Assembly (NCBI GenBank): GCA_012295275.1
Contig: CM022677.1
Span: forward strand, 10,677,521 to 10,740,020
From: Chrysomallon squamiferum
Taxonomy: Eukaryota > Mollusca > Gastropoda > Neomphalida > Peltospiridae
Length of the DNA: 62,500 bases
Direction of reading: 5' to 3'
Position numbers and translations under genes: made by a program. Below are positions 49,902 through 57,944 of the stretch, piece after piece (position 1 is the stretch's first letter; every line of letters starts with the position of its first letter). The notes beneath the pieces are model-generated. The model was given only the letters and a program-made list of their open reading frames with translations, ran no database searches and was not told where the DNA came from.

Positions 49902-51355
49902 ATACTAGATCATACTAATTGTATTTACTAGCTCCTTCTATACCTATTAAAACAAACACACACACACACATTCCCCAGTCAGATACACACACTGTCACAG
50001 ACATATACTAACTGGCATCCTAACACCCTCTGTAAATAATCACAGAGAATAAGTACAAAAACAAAAAATTATTTTAACATTTACTTTATGAGCTGCCCAG
50101 TGCAGGGCAGTTCGGCCTCCCTTATCTCTGAGGTTGACATGGCAACCAGCCTTGATGAGTAACTCAGCACACTCCAGCCTGTCTGCCAGAACACAGAACA
50201 TGAGAGGACTCCGCCCAAACTGATCCCCAGTGTCAAGGTCAAACTGACCAGCTGTTGGATATGAAAAGAGAATTATTTATGTTGTAAAGATATTTGTAAG
50301 TTAATTAATTTCATAGAAAATTAAAATGTACTAACGATAATAATAATAACAACAACAACAACAATAATAATAATAATAGAATAGTAGTAATGATAATAAC
50401 AACAATAATAATAATAAAGACAACAGTTATAAAAATAAAAATAACAAAATAACAATGACAATAAAAATATTAATAGCAACAATAGTAAAAATGATAATAA
50501 ACTGAATACTGAAGTAGTATACTTTACAGCATGTAACTAAAACTGAAAACTGAAATAGTGAACTTAACAGAACAGTCTAGTAAACCAAACTTAATTAATT
50601 AAAACTAGTAATTAATTACTTATATTTTCTAGATAAACATGTAAAATGAAAAATAAACTAGTAAACTAATAAACAAATAGCAAACACAGAAAAAAGAATA
50701 GAAACTCATGAACAAACAAAAAATTAAAAATAAAAAACAATAATAATAAATCCAATAAAGTGAAATAGTAATGTCAATAAAGAACTACAACATACACATC
50801 ACCAGTCTGGCCAGTGTGGGTTTATCACCATTGACAGCAGCAGCATGCAGCTGAGTGACTCCCTCCATCCTCTGTGTGACCCCCCCATTGAATGGACCAG
50901 CTGGAGTTTCAGCCTGAAATATTTATAATAAAATTATACAGAAATGCACGTGTGTGTGTGTTTGAGTGTGTGTGTTTGTCTGTGTGTCTTTTTATGGGAG
51001 TGTTTGTATTATATCCATGTATGGATGTGTATCTGGTGTATTATAAATGTTTATATATGTGTGTGAGTATGTGTGTCTGAGTCTGTGCATATGAATGAGG
51101 GATGAAAAAGAGACAGTTTCAATGTACAAATTGATCGTTAATTAATATAACTTGTGGTCTGTTCTCTGTAATAGAAATAAAGCAATGTGGGTGTGCAAGC
51201 CTACTAACTGAATGTGTGTCTGTGTACAGGTGAGGGTGTGAATGTGTGTATGTATGTGTGTGTGTGTGCATGTGTGTGTGTGTGTGCATGCGGGCGTAAT
51301 TATTCACCTTTGGTATGACTGATACTGATGGTGCACTCATTTCACTGCTTGACAT
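34332..51355 (-). CDS. INVS: inversin (nephrocystin-2), complete gene
   Basis: Twenty-three coding exons run from ATG at 51353-51355 to TGA at 34332-34334. The exon sum is 2692 nt; removing one A in exon 15 gives 2691 nt, about 896 aa (human inversin is 1065 aa). Ankyrin repeats fill residues about 25-560 (DRLECAELLIKAG, GRTALHWAA, EGRSAFMWAAGKGADDV, MKHTPLFRACEMGH, RTPIQCAAYGGYVNC, TPLDYALMGEHH, AIQDIAA-like GIQDIAA). IQ motifs follow (KIQSAFRGYRVRK, CTIQIRWRK, LTIQLAWRKFFR), then a conserved aromatic tail. Inversin is a scaffold at the proximal cilium, where it recruits NEK8, NPHP3 and ANKS6, and it also restrains canonical Wnt signalling via Dishevelled. The linker after the first IQ motif is much shorter than in vertebrates. 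Convergent with copy B and unrelated to it. Confidence 0.93.
34813..34941 (-). CDS. INVS: INVS exon 22
   Basis: Exon of 129 nt, AATTCAG to ACTG|GTAATT, encoding LSFNFALDKYNPTSS and PQLYLDGPDSQRSRSWH; about residues 830-872. Confidence 0.87.
35363..35449 (-). CDS. INVS: INVS exon 21
   Basis: Exon of 87 nt, TTTGCAG to GCTG|GTGAGA, encoding EVINAPFWHPTLKRPIRPFW and LKFIPSPA; phase 1-1. Confidence 0.87.
35622..35687. repeat. (ATT)n microsatellite
   Basis: In the intron between INVS exons 20 and 21. Confidence 0.9.
35763..35866 (-). CDS. INVS: INVS exon 20
   Basis: Exon of 104 nt, TGTACAG to TATA|GTAAGT, encoding RKLLQQLHPNRKQLQMWDPE and a helical end AVKQQAMVNEIY. Confidence 0.87.
36396..36533 (-). 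CDS. INVS: INVS exon 19: IQ motif
   Basis: Exon of 138 nt, GGGTTAG to TCAG|GTAGGA, encoding a lysine run, AQKAVRVRRLQMSEEEW and the IQ motif ALTIQLAWRKFFR. The 5' edge belongs to a repeat array that extends into the upstream intron. Confidence 0.88.
36500..37035 (-). repeat. degenerate minisatellite straddling INVS exon 19 acceptor
   Basis: About six 80-95 bp units read, on the plus strand, ACAACAAACWNTGAWGATTTTTCTTTTT..., then a TAA/AAT end with AATTAATAAATAA. The unit next to the exon includes its first 25-30 nt plus the acceptor; units decay with distance. Confidence 0.7.
37316..37364. repeat. (AAT)n microsatellite
   Basis: In the intron between INVS exons 18 and 19; another (AAT)n lies at 37495-37543. 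Confidence 0.9.
37751..37894 (-). CDS. INVS: INVS exon 18: coiled coil and IQ motif
   Basis: Exon of 144 nt, GGTTGCAG to GAAA|GTGAGA. Charged helix SEEQLVLAEKKQIQKLKQSE followed by KKQRAACTIQIRWRK. Confidence 0.88.
38990..40345. repeat. degenerate satellite-like intron sequence
   Basis: Phrases such as AATAATTTCA, AACTTCACAA and TTAACAAAATAGTCAATAT recur irregularly every 70-100 bp on both sides of INVS exon 17. Probably an old decayed tandem array. Confidence 0.45.
39177..39239 (-). CDS. INVS: INVS exon 17 (short, less certain)
   Basis: Exon of 63 nt, CTTCGCAG to TCAA|GTTAGT. Its frame NYYYSNMTAVAPPKASAPLL joins exon 18 in phase (LLK|KKDKPSE). The acceptor is weak; an ATG inside could also start a short alternative transcript. 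Confidence 0.6.
40924..41049 (-). CDS. INVS: INVS exon 16: charged linker
   Basis: Acceptor TTTCTTAG, encoding RKRAVEECRKKEDVGKKKDE and a Cys/Thr-rich end. The 3' end is uncertain: CACAG|GCAAAG (a GC donor) gives the phase needed by exon 17; a GT at AACG|GTTTGT, further on, is also phase 2. Confidence 0.65.
41040..41270 (-). repeat. minisatellite straddling INVS exon 16 acceptor
   Basis: Three units of about 80 bp begin CACAGCTCTCTTCCTAAGAA (exon edge plus acceptor), CACAACATCCCTCTTTCTAA and CACAATTCCTTTACCTAACA, each followed by an ACAAAAATTA, T-tract and ACTGAA segment. Confidence 0.7.
41330..41690. repeat. about 90-bp minisatellite
   Basis: Four to five units with ACAATACAGTGATATGAAGA and CTCTTAGGACTGCTGTTA landmarks, in the intron between INVS exons 15 and 16. 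Confidence 0.85.
41999..42091 (-). CDS. INVS: INVS exon 15: IQ motif, with 1-nt frameshift
   Basis: TTTTCAG to GCAAG|GTAATT, 93 nt. It starts SAFRGYRVRK and then must shift by one base to read TFIERKNLFMKHEILKKEA. The excess base lies in the A6 run (T6 at 42060-42065). The corrected length of 92 nt gives the phase 2 that exon 16 needs. Confidence 0.85.
42263..42380 (-). CDS. INVS: INVS exon 14: last ankyrin repeat, start of IQ
   Basis: Exon of 118 nt, TACTCAG to ACAG|GTTAGT, encoding YTPLDYALMGEHHDVAQYMI, then GIQDIAAQKIQ. The IQ motif is split by the next intron. Confidence 0.92.
42922..43028 (-). CDS. INVS: INVS exon 13: ankyrin repeat
   Basis: Exon of 107 nt, CTTTAAG to ACAG|GTAATG, encoding GMTSLHWACSKGHMDTVKLL. 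Confidence 0.9.
43030..43640. repeat. about 400-bp direct duplication around a (GA)n run
   Basis: The segment with ATCAATAATAACATACTTAT and TTTTTCAGTTATTACTTTAG occurs at 43055-43200 and again at 43438-43560, flanking (GA)n at 43350-43424. Intronic; no exon edge is included. Confidence 0.8.
43798..43894 (-). CDS. INVS: INVS exon 12: ankyrin repeat
   Basis: Exon of 97 nt, GTTTCAG to GTGAG|GTAGTT, encoding RTPIQCAAYGGYVNCMSVLL. Confidence 0.92.
44336..44416 (-). CDS. INVS: INVS exon 11: ankyrin repeat
   Basis: Exon of 81 nt, TGTTCAG to TCTGG|GTAAAT, encoding AALGGHAYICQTLITYGVDP. Confidence 0.92.
45301..45508 (-). CDS. INVS: INVS exon 10: two ankyrin repeats
   Basis: Exon of 208 nt, ATTGCAG to ACTG|GTAATT, encoding LHAASLSGHSSTVKILL and MKHTPLFRACEMGHTDVVHT. 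Confidence 0.93.
45555..46100 (-). repeat. degenerate array derived from INVS exon 9 donor edge
   Basis: Several decayed units carry TGTCAACCTGCTNAATGTC, the complement of the exon 9 end. One, on the minus strand, reads GAGCAGGTTGTCCTGTAATA then CAGACAG|GTAACT near 45750, a fair decoy donor. Confidence 0.6.
46053..46218 (-). CDS. INVS: INVS exon 9: ankyrin repeats
   Basis: Exon of 166 nt, TTTGCAG to CACAG|GTATGT, encoding DTVEVFLSRKFVTDESDVEG and FMWAAGKGADDVIRVFL, a hallmark inversin segment. Confidence 0.94.
46860..47150 (-). repeat. 93-bp minisatellite containing the INVS exon 8 donor
   Basis: Two near-perfect intronic copies repeat the exon end and donor (minus strand CAGAACAACTATGAT|GTGAG). 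True junction 47129/47130, decoys at 47036/47037 and 46943/46944. Confidence 0.92.
47130..47236 (-). CDS. INVS: INVS exon 8: ankyrin repeat
   Basis: Exon of 107 nt, TTTTCAG to TGAT|GTGAGT, encoding HSKIVGILLDNNADYTSSDS and NGATALHYAAQNNYD. Confidence 0.92.
47703..47778 (-). CDS. INVS: INVS exon 7: ankyrin repeat
   Basis: Exon of 76 nt, CTTTCAG to TCTAG|GTTAGT, encoding EKCNVSALDNMFRTPLHWAA. Confidence 0.92.
48066..48164 (-). CDS. INVS: INVS exon 6: ankyrin repeat, NAGNAG acceptor
   Basis: Encodes INWQDYEGRTALHLSVADGN. The acceptor is TTACAGCAG, so the exon may start at 48164 or 48161, adding or dropping one Gln. Confidence 0.9.
48365..48625 (-). repeat. minisatellite containing the INVS exon 5 donor
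   Basis: Minus strand CGCTTGATTCTT|GTAAGT plus CTAAATAA occurs at the true junction (48603) and twice more, near 48505 and 48382, separated by (CA)n and a segment ending CAAACACTTGCT. Confidence 0.88.
48603..48770 (-). CDS. INVS: INVS exon 5: ankyrin repeats
   Basis: Exon of 168 nt, phase 0-0, ACTTCAG to TTCTT|GTAAGT, encoding RTALHWAASYGNLEHVKMLI and NIGIPDIEGKTPLHWAA. Both edges lie inside tandem duplications. Confidence 0.93.
48755..48848 (-). repeat. duplicated acceptor edge of INVS exon 5
   Basis: The 39-bp AGTGTAATGCAGTCCTCTGA... segment (exon start plus acceptor) occurs at 48755 and 48806, offset 51 bp. The outer copy keeps AACTTCAG|AGGACTGC. Confidence 0.88.
49434..49607 (-). CDS. 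INVS: INVS exon 4: ankyrin repeats, GC donor
   Basis: Exon of 174 nt, phase 0-0, CATTCAG to AATAAG|GCAAGC, encoding GNYRLLKLLLSKGADCRIKD and MALLLRQLTPGEMDDQDKNK. The reading frame fixes the donor as GC rather than GT. Confidence 0.9.
50085..50251 (-). CDS. INVS: INVS exon 3: ankyrin repeats
   Basis: Exon of 167 nt, CCAACAG to CATAAA|GTAAAT, encoding FGRSPLMFCVLADRLECAEL and GGRTALHWAAHK. Confidence 0.93.
50796..50913 (-). CDS. INVS: INVS exon 2
   Basis: Exon of 118 nt, TTTCAG to GATGT|GTATGT, encoding GVTQLHAAAVNGDKPTLARL. A nearer GTGATG would break the phase to exon 3. Confidence 0.9.
51308..51355 (-). CDS. INVS: INVS exon 1 (start codon)
   Basis: ATG directly after an acceptor-like TTTATTTTAAG, encoding MSSSEMSAPSVSVIPK, donor AAAG|GTGAAT, phase 0. 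A poorly conserved N-terminus is usual for inversin. Confidence 0.75.
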
Positions 51356-51654
51356 CTTAAAATAAAAGATAAAAAATAAAACTAAAACAGTTTTGAAAAC
51401 AATTTATAAAGGGTTTTTTAAAAACATTAATTAAAATACTTTTTTAAATTTGTCTCATTTTTCTGTCTTTCCTTTTTGTTTTCTATTTTTACATTTGCAA
51501 AGGGCCTTTTACAAAATACTGCAAAATTAATATATTGCTTCACTTTTATTATTTTGTAATTAGTCTATTTTGATTCTTATAAAGATTTCAAAATTTCCCG
51601 TACAACACAAACCACTAATTGAACACTAATCTTAGCAATTTCTTAATTATTAAT

Positions 51655-51659
<5 letters not shown>

Positions 51660-51710
<51 letters not shown>
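51660..51710. repeat. (AAT)n microsatellite
   Basis: In the presumed first intron of INVS. Confidence 0.9.
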
Positions 51711-51713
<3 letters not shown>

Positions 51714-52379
51714 TCGACACAATATTTTAATAATCTTTCACATTTATGATTTATATTATTTTGTTTTTAATTTTCATAGCAAATAATAAAAATTAATTGA
51801 ATTAAATATTTTAACATTCTCAGTTAGCAATTCATGCAAATTATAATTACTAATTGTAACAATCAAATGAGTAGAACATCCATTATCTATTCAATAAAAA
51901 AAATTAAAAAATTAAAAATCCTTCACTTATTAATTAATTCATTCATTTTTCATTTCAAATTACAATAGCAACTGTTTAACTGGAATGAAATTTCATAATG
52001 CCAAAAATAGATTTTTTGTTGTACTAAAAAAGTACTAAAAAAATAATTAATATCATTGCAGTTATTAAGTCAAAATGGATATTCTTAGTAACACATTAAA
52101 AACAAAAAAATTAAACAGTTTCACATGATGCTTGTTATGCAAATTATTGTAGTTTACCAGTATCTGCTTTCTATTAGTATTAATAAACTGATTGTTTTTT
52201 TTGCAATTTTGTTATATTATCCAAAATTTCAATATTTTAATAGATTAAAATTGTTTCCAAAGTCAGGTACACCAAGTTAAACTGATGAAACCCATAAGAA
52301 TAAAACTTATATTATTTATGCATAAACCTAATTTCTATTCCAAGTATGTTTGGATGATAAACATTAGTTAACTTATATG

Positions 52380-52740
52380 TAACGTCTTCTGTTCCTTGCT
52401 GAGAACCATAAATGATATTTTATAAATGACTTCTGTCTTGATCCATACTTGTAAAATTAGCAATGTTATTATATGTTATTTTATATATATCTTCTGATCC
52501 ATGCATGGGATACTTTTTATATACATAATTATGATCCAAGCATATAAAAAATATATTATTTACAAATACCTTCAGTTCCATGCATGGAAAACTTGTGAAA
52601 TATAGTTTTTAAGCACTTTGTTAATATCCATGCATATCACTTATAAAGATATTTTTAAATGCATTCCATATTTCAGAATTTAAAATCATGGCTATATATT
52701 AGTTGTAGACCACTTCTTATCCATGCATGTCACACTGATG
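52380..52740. repeat. degenerate repeat with CCATGCATG core
   Basis: Four to five diverged units of about 60-80 bp with TCCATGCATG or TCCATGCATA, in the INVS first intron. Confidence 0.55.
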
Positions 52741-53881
52741 CAGCATGCCTCACTTACAAAGCTGGAATGCTCCTGTGCGTTGACAGCTCGAGGTATGGAC
52801 AGACAACAGACACAGAGAATATTGTTAAAACAACATTCACTCATGTCATAGATTGAGCTTCGATTTTCACTTGTCAACATTGTAAAGCAGAAAATTATTC
52901 TAAATTCTCGAGTTCATAAACTGAAAAATTATTGTTAAAATTCTTATATTCTTATAATTGTAAATGAAATTGGAAATTTAGTTTTCTTTTTTGTTTTCTT
53001 CTGTCTTAACTTATTTCTTGTTTTCTTTGATTTTTCAAAAAGACACACAAAAAGCATTTAGGAGTAACCTAAACATTAGAGTTGGCATTCTTTAAATTTT
53101 TGAACTTAAAGAAAAAAAAACATACAATTTTTCATTCATTTATAAACTGTACATAAATTTAAAACAATGAAATAAACAAAACCTCTCTTGCAACATAAAA
53201 CTAAGTAATATATTTTCTTTCAACATTGAAAATATATTATATTAAACAACAAATTCTCAAAAATTTAATATTTATATACATATATAAATTTTTAATTCTT
53301 TGCTTATAAGCTAATATCCTACACTAAGTAAACTCTATATTCATTAGTTCTTTAAATATTAAACTGAAAATATTTCATCAAAAATACATTATACTAAATA
53401 GTAAATTATGAGTTCTATAAAATTAAATAATAATTTTTGGTTCTAAGTTAAATAAAGACACTGTGTAAAACTCTATATATAGCAGAATATACTTATATAG
53501 TATTTTGGTCTATTTCTTTTAAATGGCATAGGGTGTGGATATTAAACCAATACTGAGATACTCAAGAAGAGATTAAACAGATGTAAACCTAAACTAGACT
53601 AAACCGATTTGTCAGTACCAAATATTAACAGTAATTATTCTCATTTTCAGGTCAATTGTTTTATTGTTCAGTTATCAGTATTTAAAAAACTATAGTGATA
53701 TAAATCGTTACAAGTATAAGAAATATATATATATTCAAATTTCTCGTACATTGGAAAAGTAAAATTTGACAGCTGCCGATAAGCCTCGATAAAATTGTCA
53801 CGCTAAACGATCCCATTTATACAGTAGCCTTTGTCAAACGCCCCTGCAATTATTACTGATATTATGCAAATCACATCTTAC

Positions 53882-53990
53882 CATAAATCACTAATATTCT
53901 TCGCGTCCGTGTCCTGAAAATTGCTTAAAATTCATCCATTAAAATTAAATTATTACATCTGCCGCCATGTTGTTAAGGAAAATAATCCAA
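53882..53990 (-). promoter_or_regulatory. INVS: probable INVS 5'UTR exon and promoter region
   Basis: On the minus strand a CpG-richer stretch (GACACGGACGCGAAG) ends in TTTATG|GTAAGA at 53882, a good donor for splicing to the acceptor at 51356. Upstream is CAACATGGCGGC (53961-53972), a YY1-like site that would also start a short uORF (MAADVII, stop). Confidence 0.45.
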
Positions 53991-54689
53991 GGGCAACAAC
54001 TCTTGAAATTGTGCAATCATTTTATGATTTGACCTCAAACAGGATAATTAATTTTCTTTTAAATCTAGCTGCTGATAAGGAGAATAAATATAGAAGAAAA
54101 CATTAGTTCGGAAAAATAGTTTGCTTGGTGACTGAAATATTATTCTACATGAAATGGACATGTGAAATTATTTTATATAGGAAGGTGTCATTTATGTTTA
54201 TGCTTTCGTTTTGCTTTCTTTTTTTATAAGATGTTTTCAATGGAATTCTGTCAGGCGTAGACGTCATACTTTTACAAAGTGAAAATAAAGTAATAATTAA
54301 TTTAAAAAATAATTATCTAGTGATTAAAATTATGTTTAGGTATTATCCTGATTCGAGAACGATCGATTTTTTTTTTTTTTTTTTTTTTTTGTATAGTTTT
54401 GATGTAATAATAGTAATAATTGTTACACATATTTCTAATTGTAGGGCAACCACTTTGTTGCAAAAAAAAAAAAAAAAAAAAAACACTTTACAAACACGTA
54501 CAGCAAATTCAAATTCAATTTTAAAAAATAAAATAAAAATAGACAAAAGAAGAAGAAGAAGAAAGAACTTGCCCCAACGACTATAAATTACATAAATAAA
54601 TAAATAATGACAAGAGGAAAAACAGCAATGAAGACAAAACGAACGTTAACAATGATTCCAGCAACGATAATTATGTATGTGTACGTACG

Positions 54690-54760
54690 TACGTATGTAT
54701 GTATGTATGTATGTATGTATGTATGTATGTATGTATGTATGTATGTATGTATGTATGCAT
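54690..54760. repeat. (GTAT)n microsatellite
   Basis: About 16 GTAT units after GTACGTACGTAC. Confidence 0.9.
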
Positions 54761-55236
54761 GTATGTTTAGAAATGCAATAAGAATTTACATTTGCCAAAA
54801 CTTAAGGTAATATTAACTGTTGGGGAATAGTTTGGTGACCCTTCCCTCACAAAATAAAGGGGGTGTTTTCAGTCAGTCATAGTGATGCCACCTACATGAT
54901 AACCAGACCACCGCCAAACCTGTTATAAAATCGCATTGTAACGTTCATTTCAAAGACCAAAGACGTCTTTCTCCTTACCATTCACGTCTGTGGGCAATGT
55001 GACGTTTTGTCAAGGTGGCGCAACACTGATGATGATTTCTCGTCATCTGATCCGTAATTCGTATATCAATGAGGATCATCAAACGTGTGTGATGATAATA
55101 TTAATATTAAATATTCCCCCGACTTTCACTGAAGAGTGTGTGTGCATATGTTTTTAAAATATATATATATATATATATATCTAAGAAATTATAAAGAGGT
55201 CTAGAACACTGATATTAATAATAATGTCGGCGATTG

Positions 55237-55288
<52 letters not shown>

Positions 55289-56224
55289 CAAATGGAAAAA
55301 AAAAATAATAACATTAAAAGTCTTATCTTCACTTAATTAAAGGTTAAATGTTATTTTAAGCGACAAAGTTTACACTATGAATGTGTCAGGGCACATTAAA
55401 ATTACATTAACCAAAATACTAAGTATATCACTGATTATTTTGACAGTTATTGGCTGTGATGTTCATTTCTAATTTTATAGAAGGTGCATAGTGGGGTTTT
55501 ATTTTCATGAAATATTACTTTAAAATATAATATATATTTAGTTAAAGCTTTAAATCACGATGCATAAGAGCCCACACACACTACAAAATAATAATAATAA
55601 TAATAATCAGAACATGTATCATAATACGTAATAGTATCATAATTTTTCTCACACATTTTAGATTGCTTTTATTTTATTTCATTTGACATCAATTTATATA
55701 ATCTTTCTAAACTTTCACCCTGTCACCTTATTATCTAAGTCTCGCTCTTTCTCGTCTAATATATCTCGTGAAAGAAATTTTATTGGATGTGCATCCTGTA
55801 TTTCTCATTTTGCGAACGGCCAAATAGATATCATTGTTTCACTGTTTTGGTTAGATGTTGATAATAAACCACAGTTCTTTTAACATTTTATACCGATTAA
55901 AGTTGTTGAGCATGGACATAATAATTACATGTAAACTAAAGATTACAGTTAAAAACAGACTCAAGAAAGCATGCTGCATGTAATAGTAAACAAACATAAG
56001 AATACAAATTTTGTTGAATAAATTTATCATTTATGTCACGAGTCTGAATTGAATATGTATTTCGGATGTCTGTCGGATGTTTGTATACGTGTGTGATTGA
56101 GTATGAATAGCTGTATATCTGTTGTGGTGTGTGTCGGTCTGTCCGTCTCCGAGTGTATCAATTTATCTATTTATTTATCTGTCTATATAGATGAATGAAT
56201 GTATGTAGATAATATTATTATGAT

Positions 56225-56228
56225 TATG

Positions 56229-56282
<54 letters not shown>
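56225..56282. repeat. (ATT)n microsatellite
   Basis: Near-pure run in intergenic sequence. Confidence 0.9.
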
Positions 56283-56284
<2 letters not shown>

Positions 56285-56774
56285 TAATATCATCAACGAA
56301 AGGGAAATAACCCATGGCATTTGTTTGTCTGCTAACCTTTCTTATTGTAGTTATTCACCTTGGATAAATCTTTGCTCCTAGAGGACGACTGAAAACAGTG
56401 ACTTTCACAGTGGAAAAGAAATTCCGAGTGACTGTGTTTTTATTTATTTTTTATTTTGATATTTGATAATCTTTCTAATACCTTTTAAGCCTGAACCATT
56501 AAAAATGATTATAATAATACTAATAAATAAATAAATAAATAGTGTTGTGTAGTGTGTTTTTATATAGTGATGTGTAATGTAGTGTAATATAGTTAGAAAT
56601 AGTTTAGTTTAGTTTAGTTTAATTAATATAGAATAGAATAATGTAAACAAACAAACAAACAAACAAAACAAATATGAATGAATGAATAAGTGAATAAATA
56701 TCTCAGTGTATCAATTCGTAGTCTGAATTTGTCAGATTTAAAGACGGGGAAAACATCAAAAACGGTTGTTCTCC

Positions 56775-56825
<51 letters not shown>

Positions 56826-57022
56826 GTAGTAGTAGTAGCAGTAGTAGTATAAGAACAAGAACAACAATACCAATAATGATATGAAAAAGCAGACAAAAAA
56901 GAAAAAGAAAAATTAAAAAAATTAGTAGTAGCAGTAACAGTATAAGAAAAAGAACAACAATAACAATAATAATATGAAGAAGACGAAAACAATAACACAA
57001 AAAGAACAAAATAATAATAATC

Positions 57023-57063
<41 letters not shown>

Positions 57064-57599
57064 TGATCGTCACACCCACTCCCTCCAAAAAGTTGATAAG
57101 AAACTAAAATAAATAAAAACAAACAAAAAGCATTATGTTTATATTAGTAACCATGATTAATAGCGTACTTCCAAAAGAACATCAGTAATTATATAATTAT
57201 TTTCAGCTTGGTAAGTCTTTTGACGATGATGATAAATTCAGCAGGAATGATGAAAGATGATAATTATACTCGCTGATTAAGAAAATGACGATAATACCGC
57301 TTACTAAATTTTGAACTACTTCATAAATAATAATTTTTATATTTTGTTGTTGAACATTTATTTTCATTTCTAATTTCGTTTATTTATTTATTTAATTCTT
57401 CCCTCATTTCTGTGTTATTTCTCTTATAGGTGTTCTATTCCCTTTTCTCGATTAGATCAAATTAATTATAATAATTATTTATTCAAATGTTGTATAGGAT
57501 ATAAATAAAGATATGTAACATATTGACTGCTCACCGGACAGTATTTAAGAAAAAAAAAAAAAAAAAATGTAATAATAAAAGGAAATATTTTAACTCAAC

Positions 57600-57944
57600 A
57601 CCGGTTCCTTGTTTTCTGGTGCACGACGACACACATGCTATCCATTGTTGACATTTTCAACAATAGCAGAACTACTAAAACAACAGTCACTACAAGCTTG
57701 ACCGGGTTAATAGCCCAGGTTTCCAGTCAACATTTATTTGACATCAGAACTCGTTTAGCCTGCTTTTTATTCCGTCAGCAATCACATACAGGTGTTAGAT
57801 TTCCAAATGGAACCAGACGTAGACGAATTGTACTTTTGTTTATGATGTTCTTTTTGGCGACATTCGATCAAAGCTAATGTTGAATAAACATTTTGGATAT
57901 ACTGTTACAAGAAGGTTGATGAACATAAATCGGCCTGAGATTTG
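57600..57944 (+). other. possible non-coding first exon of a downstream gene
   Basis: A unique, less AT-rich stretch ends CTGAGATTTG|GTAAGT at 57944. It holds an 80-codon ORF (57635-57877) with no recognisable domain, so it is more likely UTR. No downstream exon was found in the window. Confidence 0.3.

Larger units (their letters stand above)
54000..57590. other. intergenic region right of inversin
   Basis: No coding exon was seen. It contains A/T homopolymers (54367-54390, 54462-54483), (GTAT)n, (AAT)n, (ATT)n, and one unique CpG-richer stretch at 54830-55140 of unknown function. Confidence 0.55.

Noticed and set aside
53985-54000. RFX X-box for a ciliary gene
   Set aside because: Only a half-site (AAGGGCAAC) is present; the second half does not fit.
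57635-57877. 80-codon ORF
   Set aside because: No domain, no paralogue, ends in mid-exon before a donor; more likely UTR or chance.
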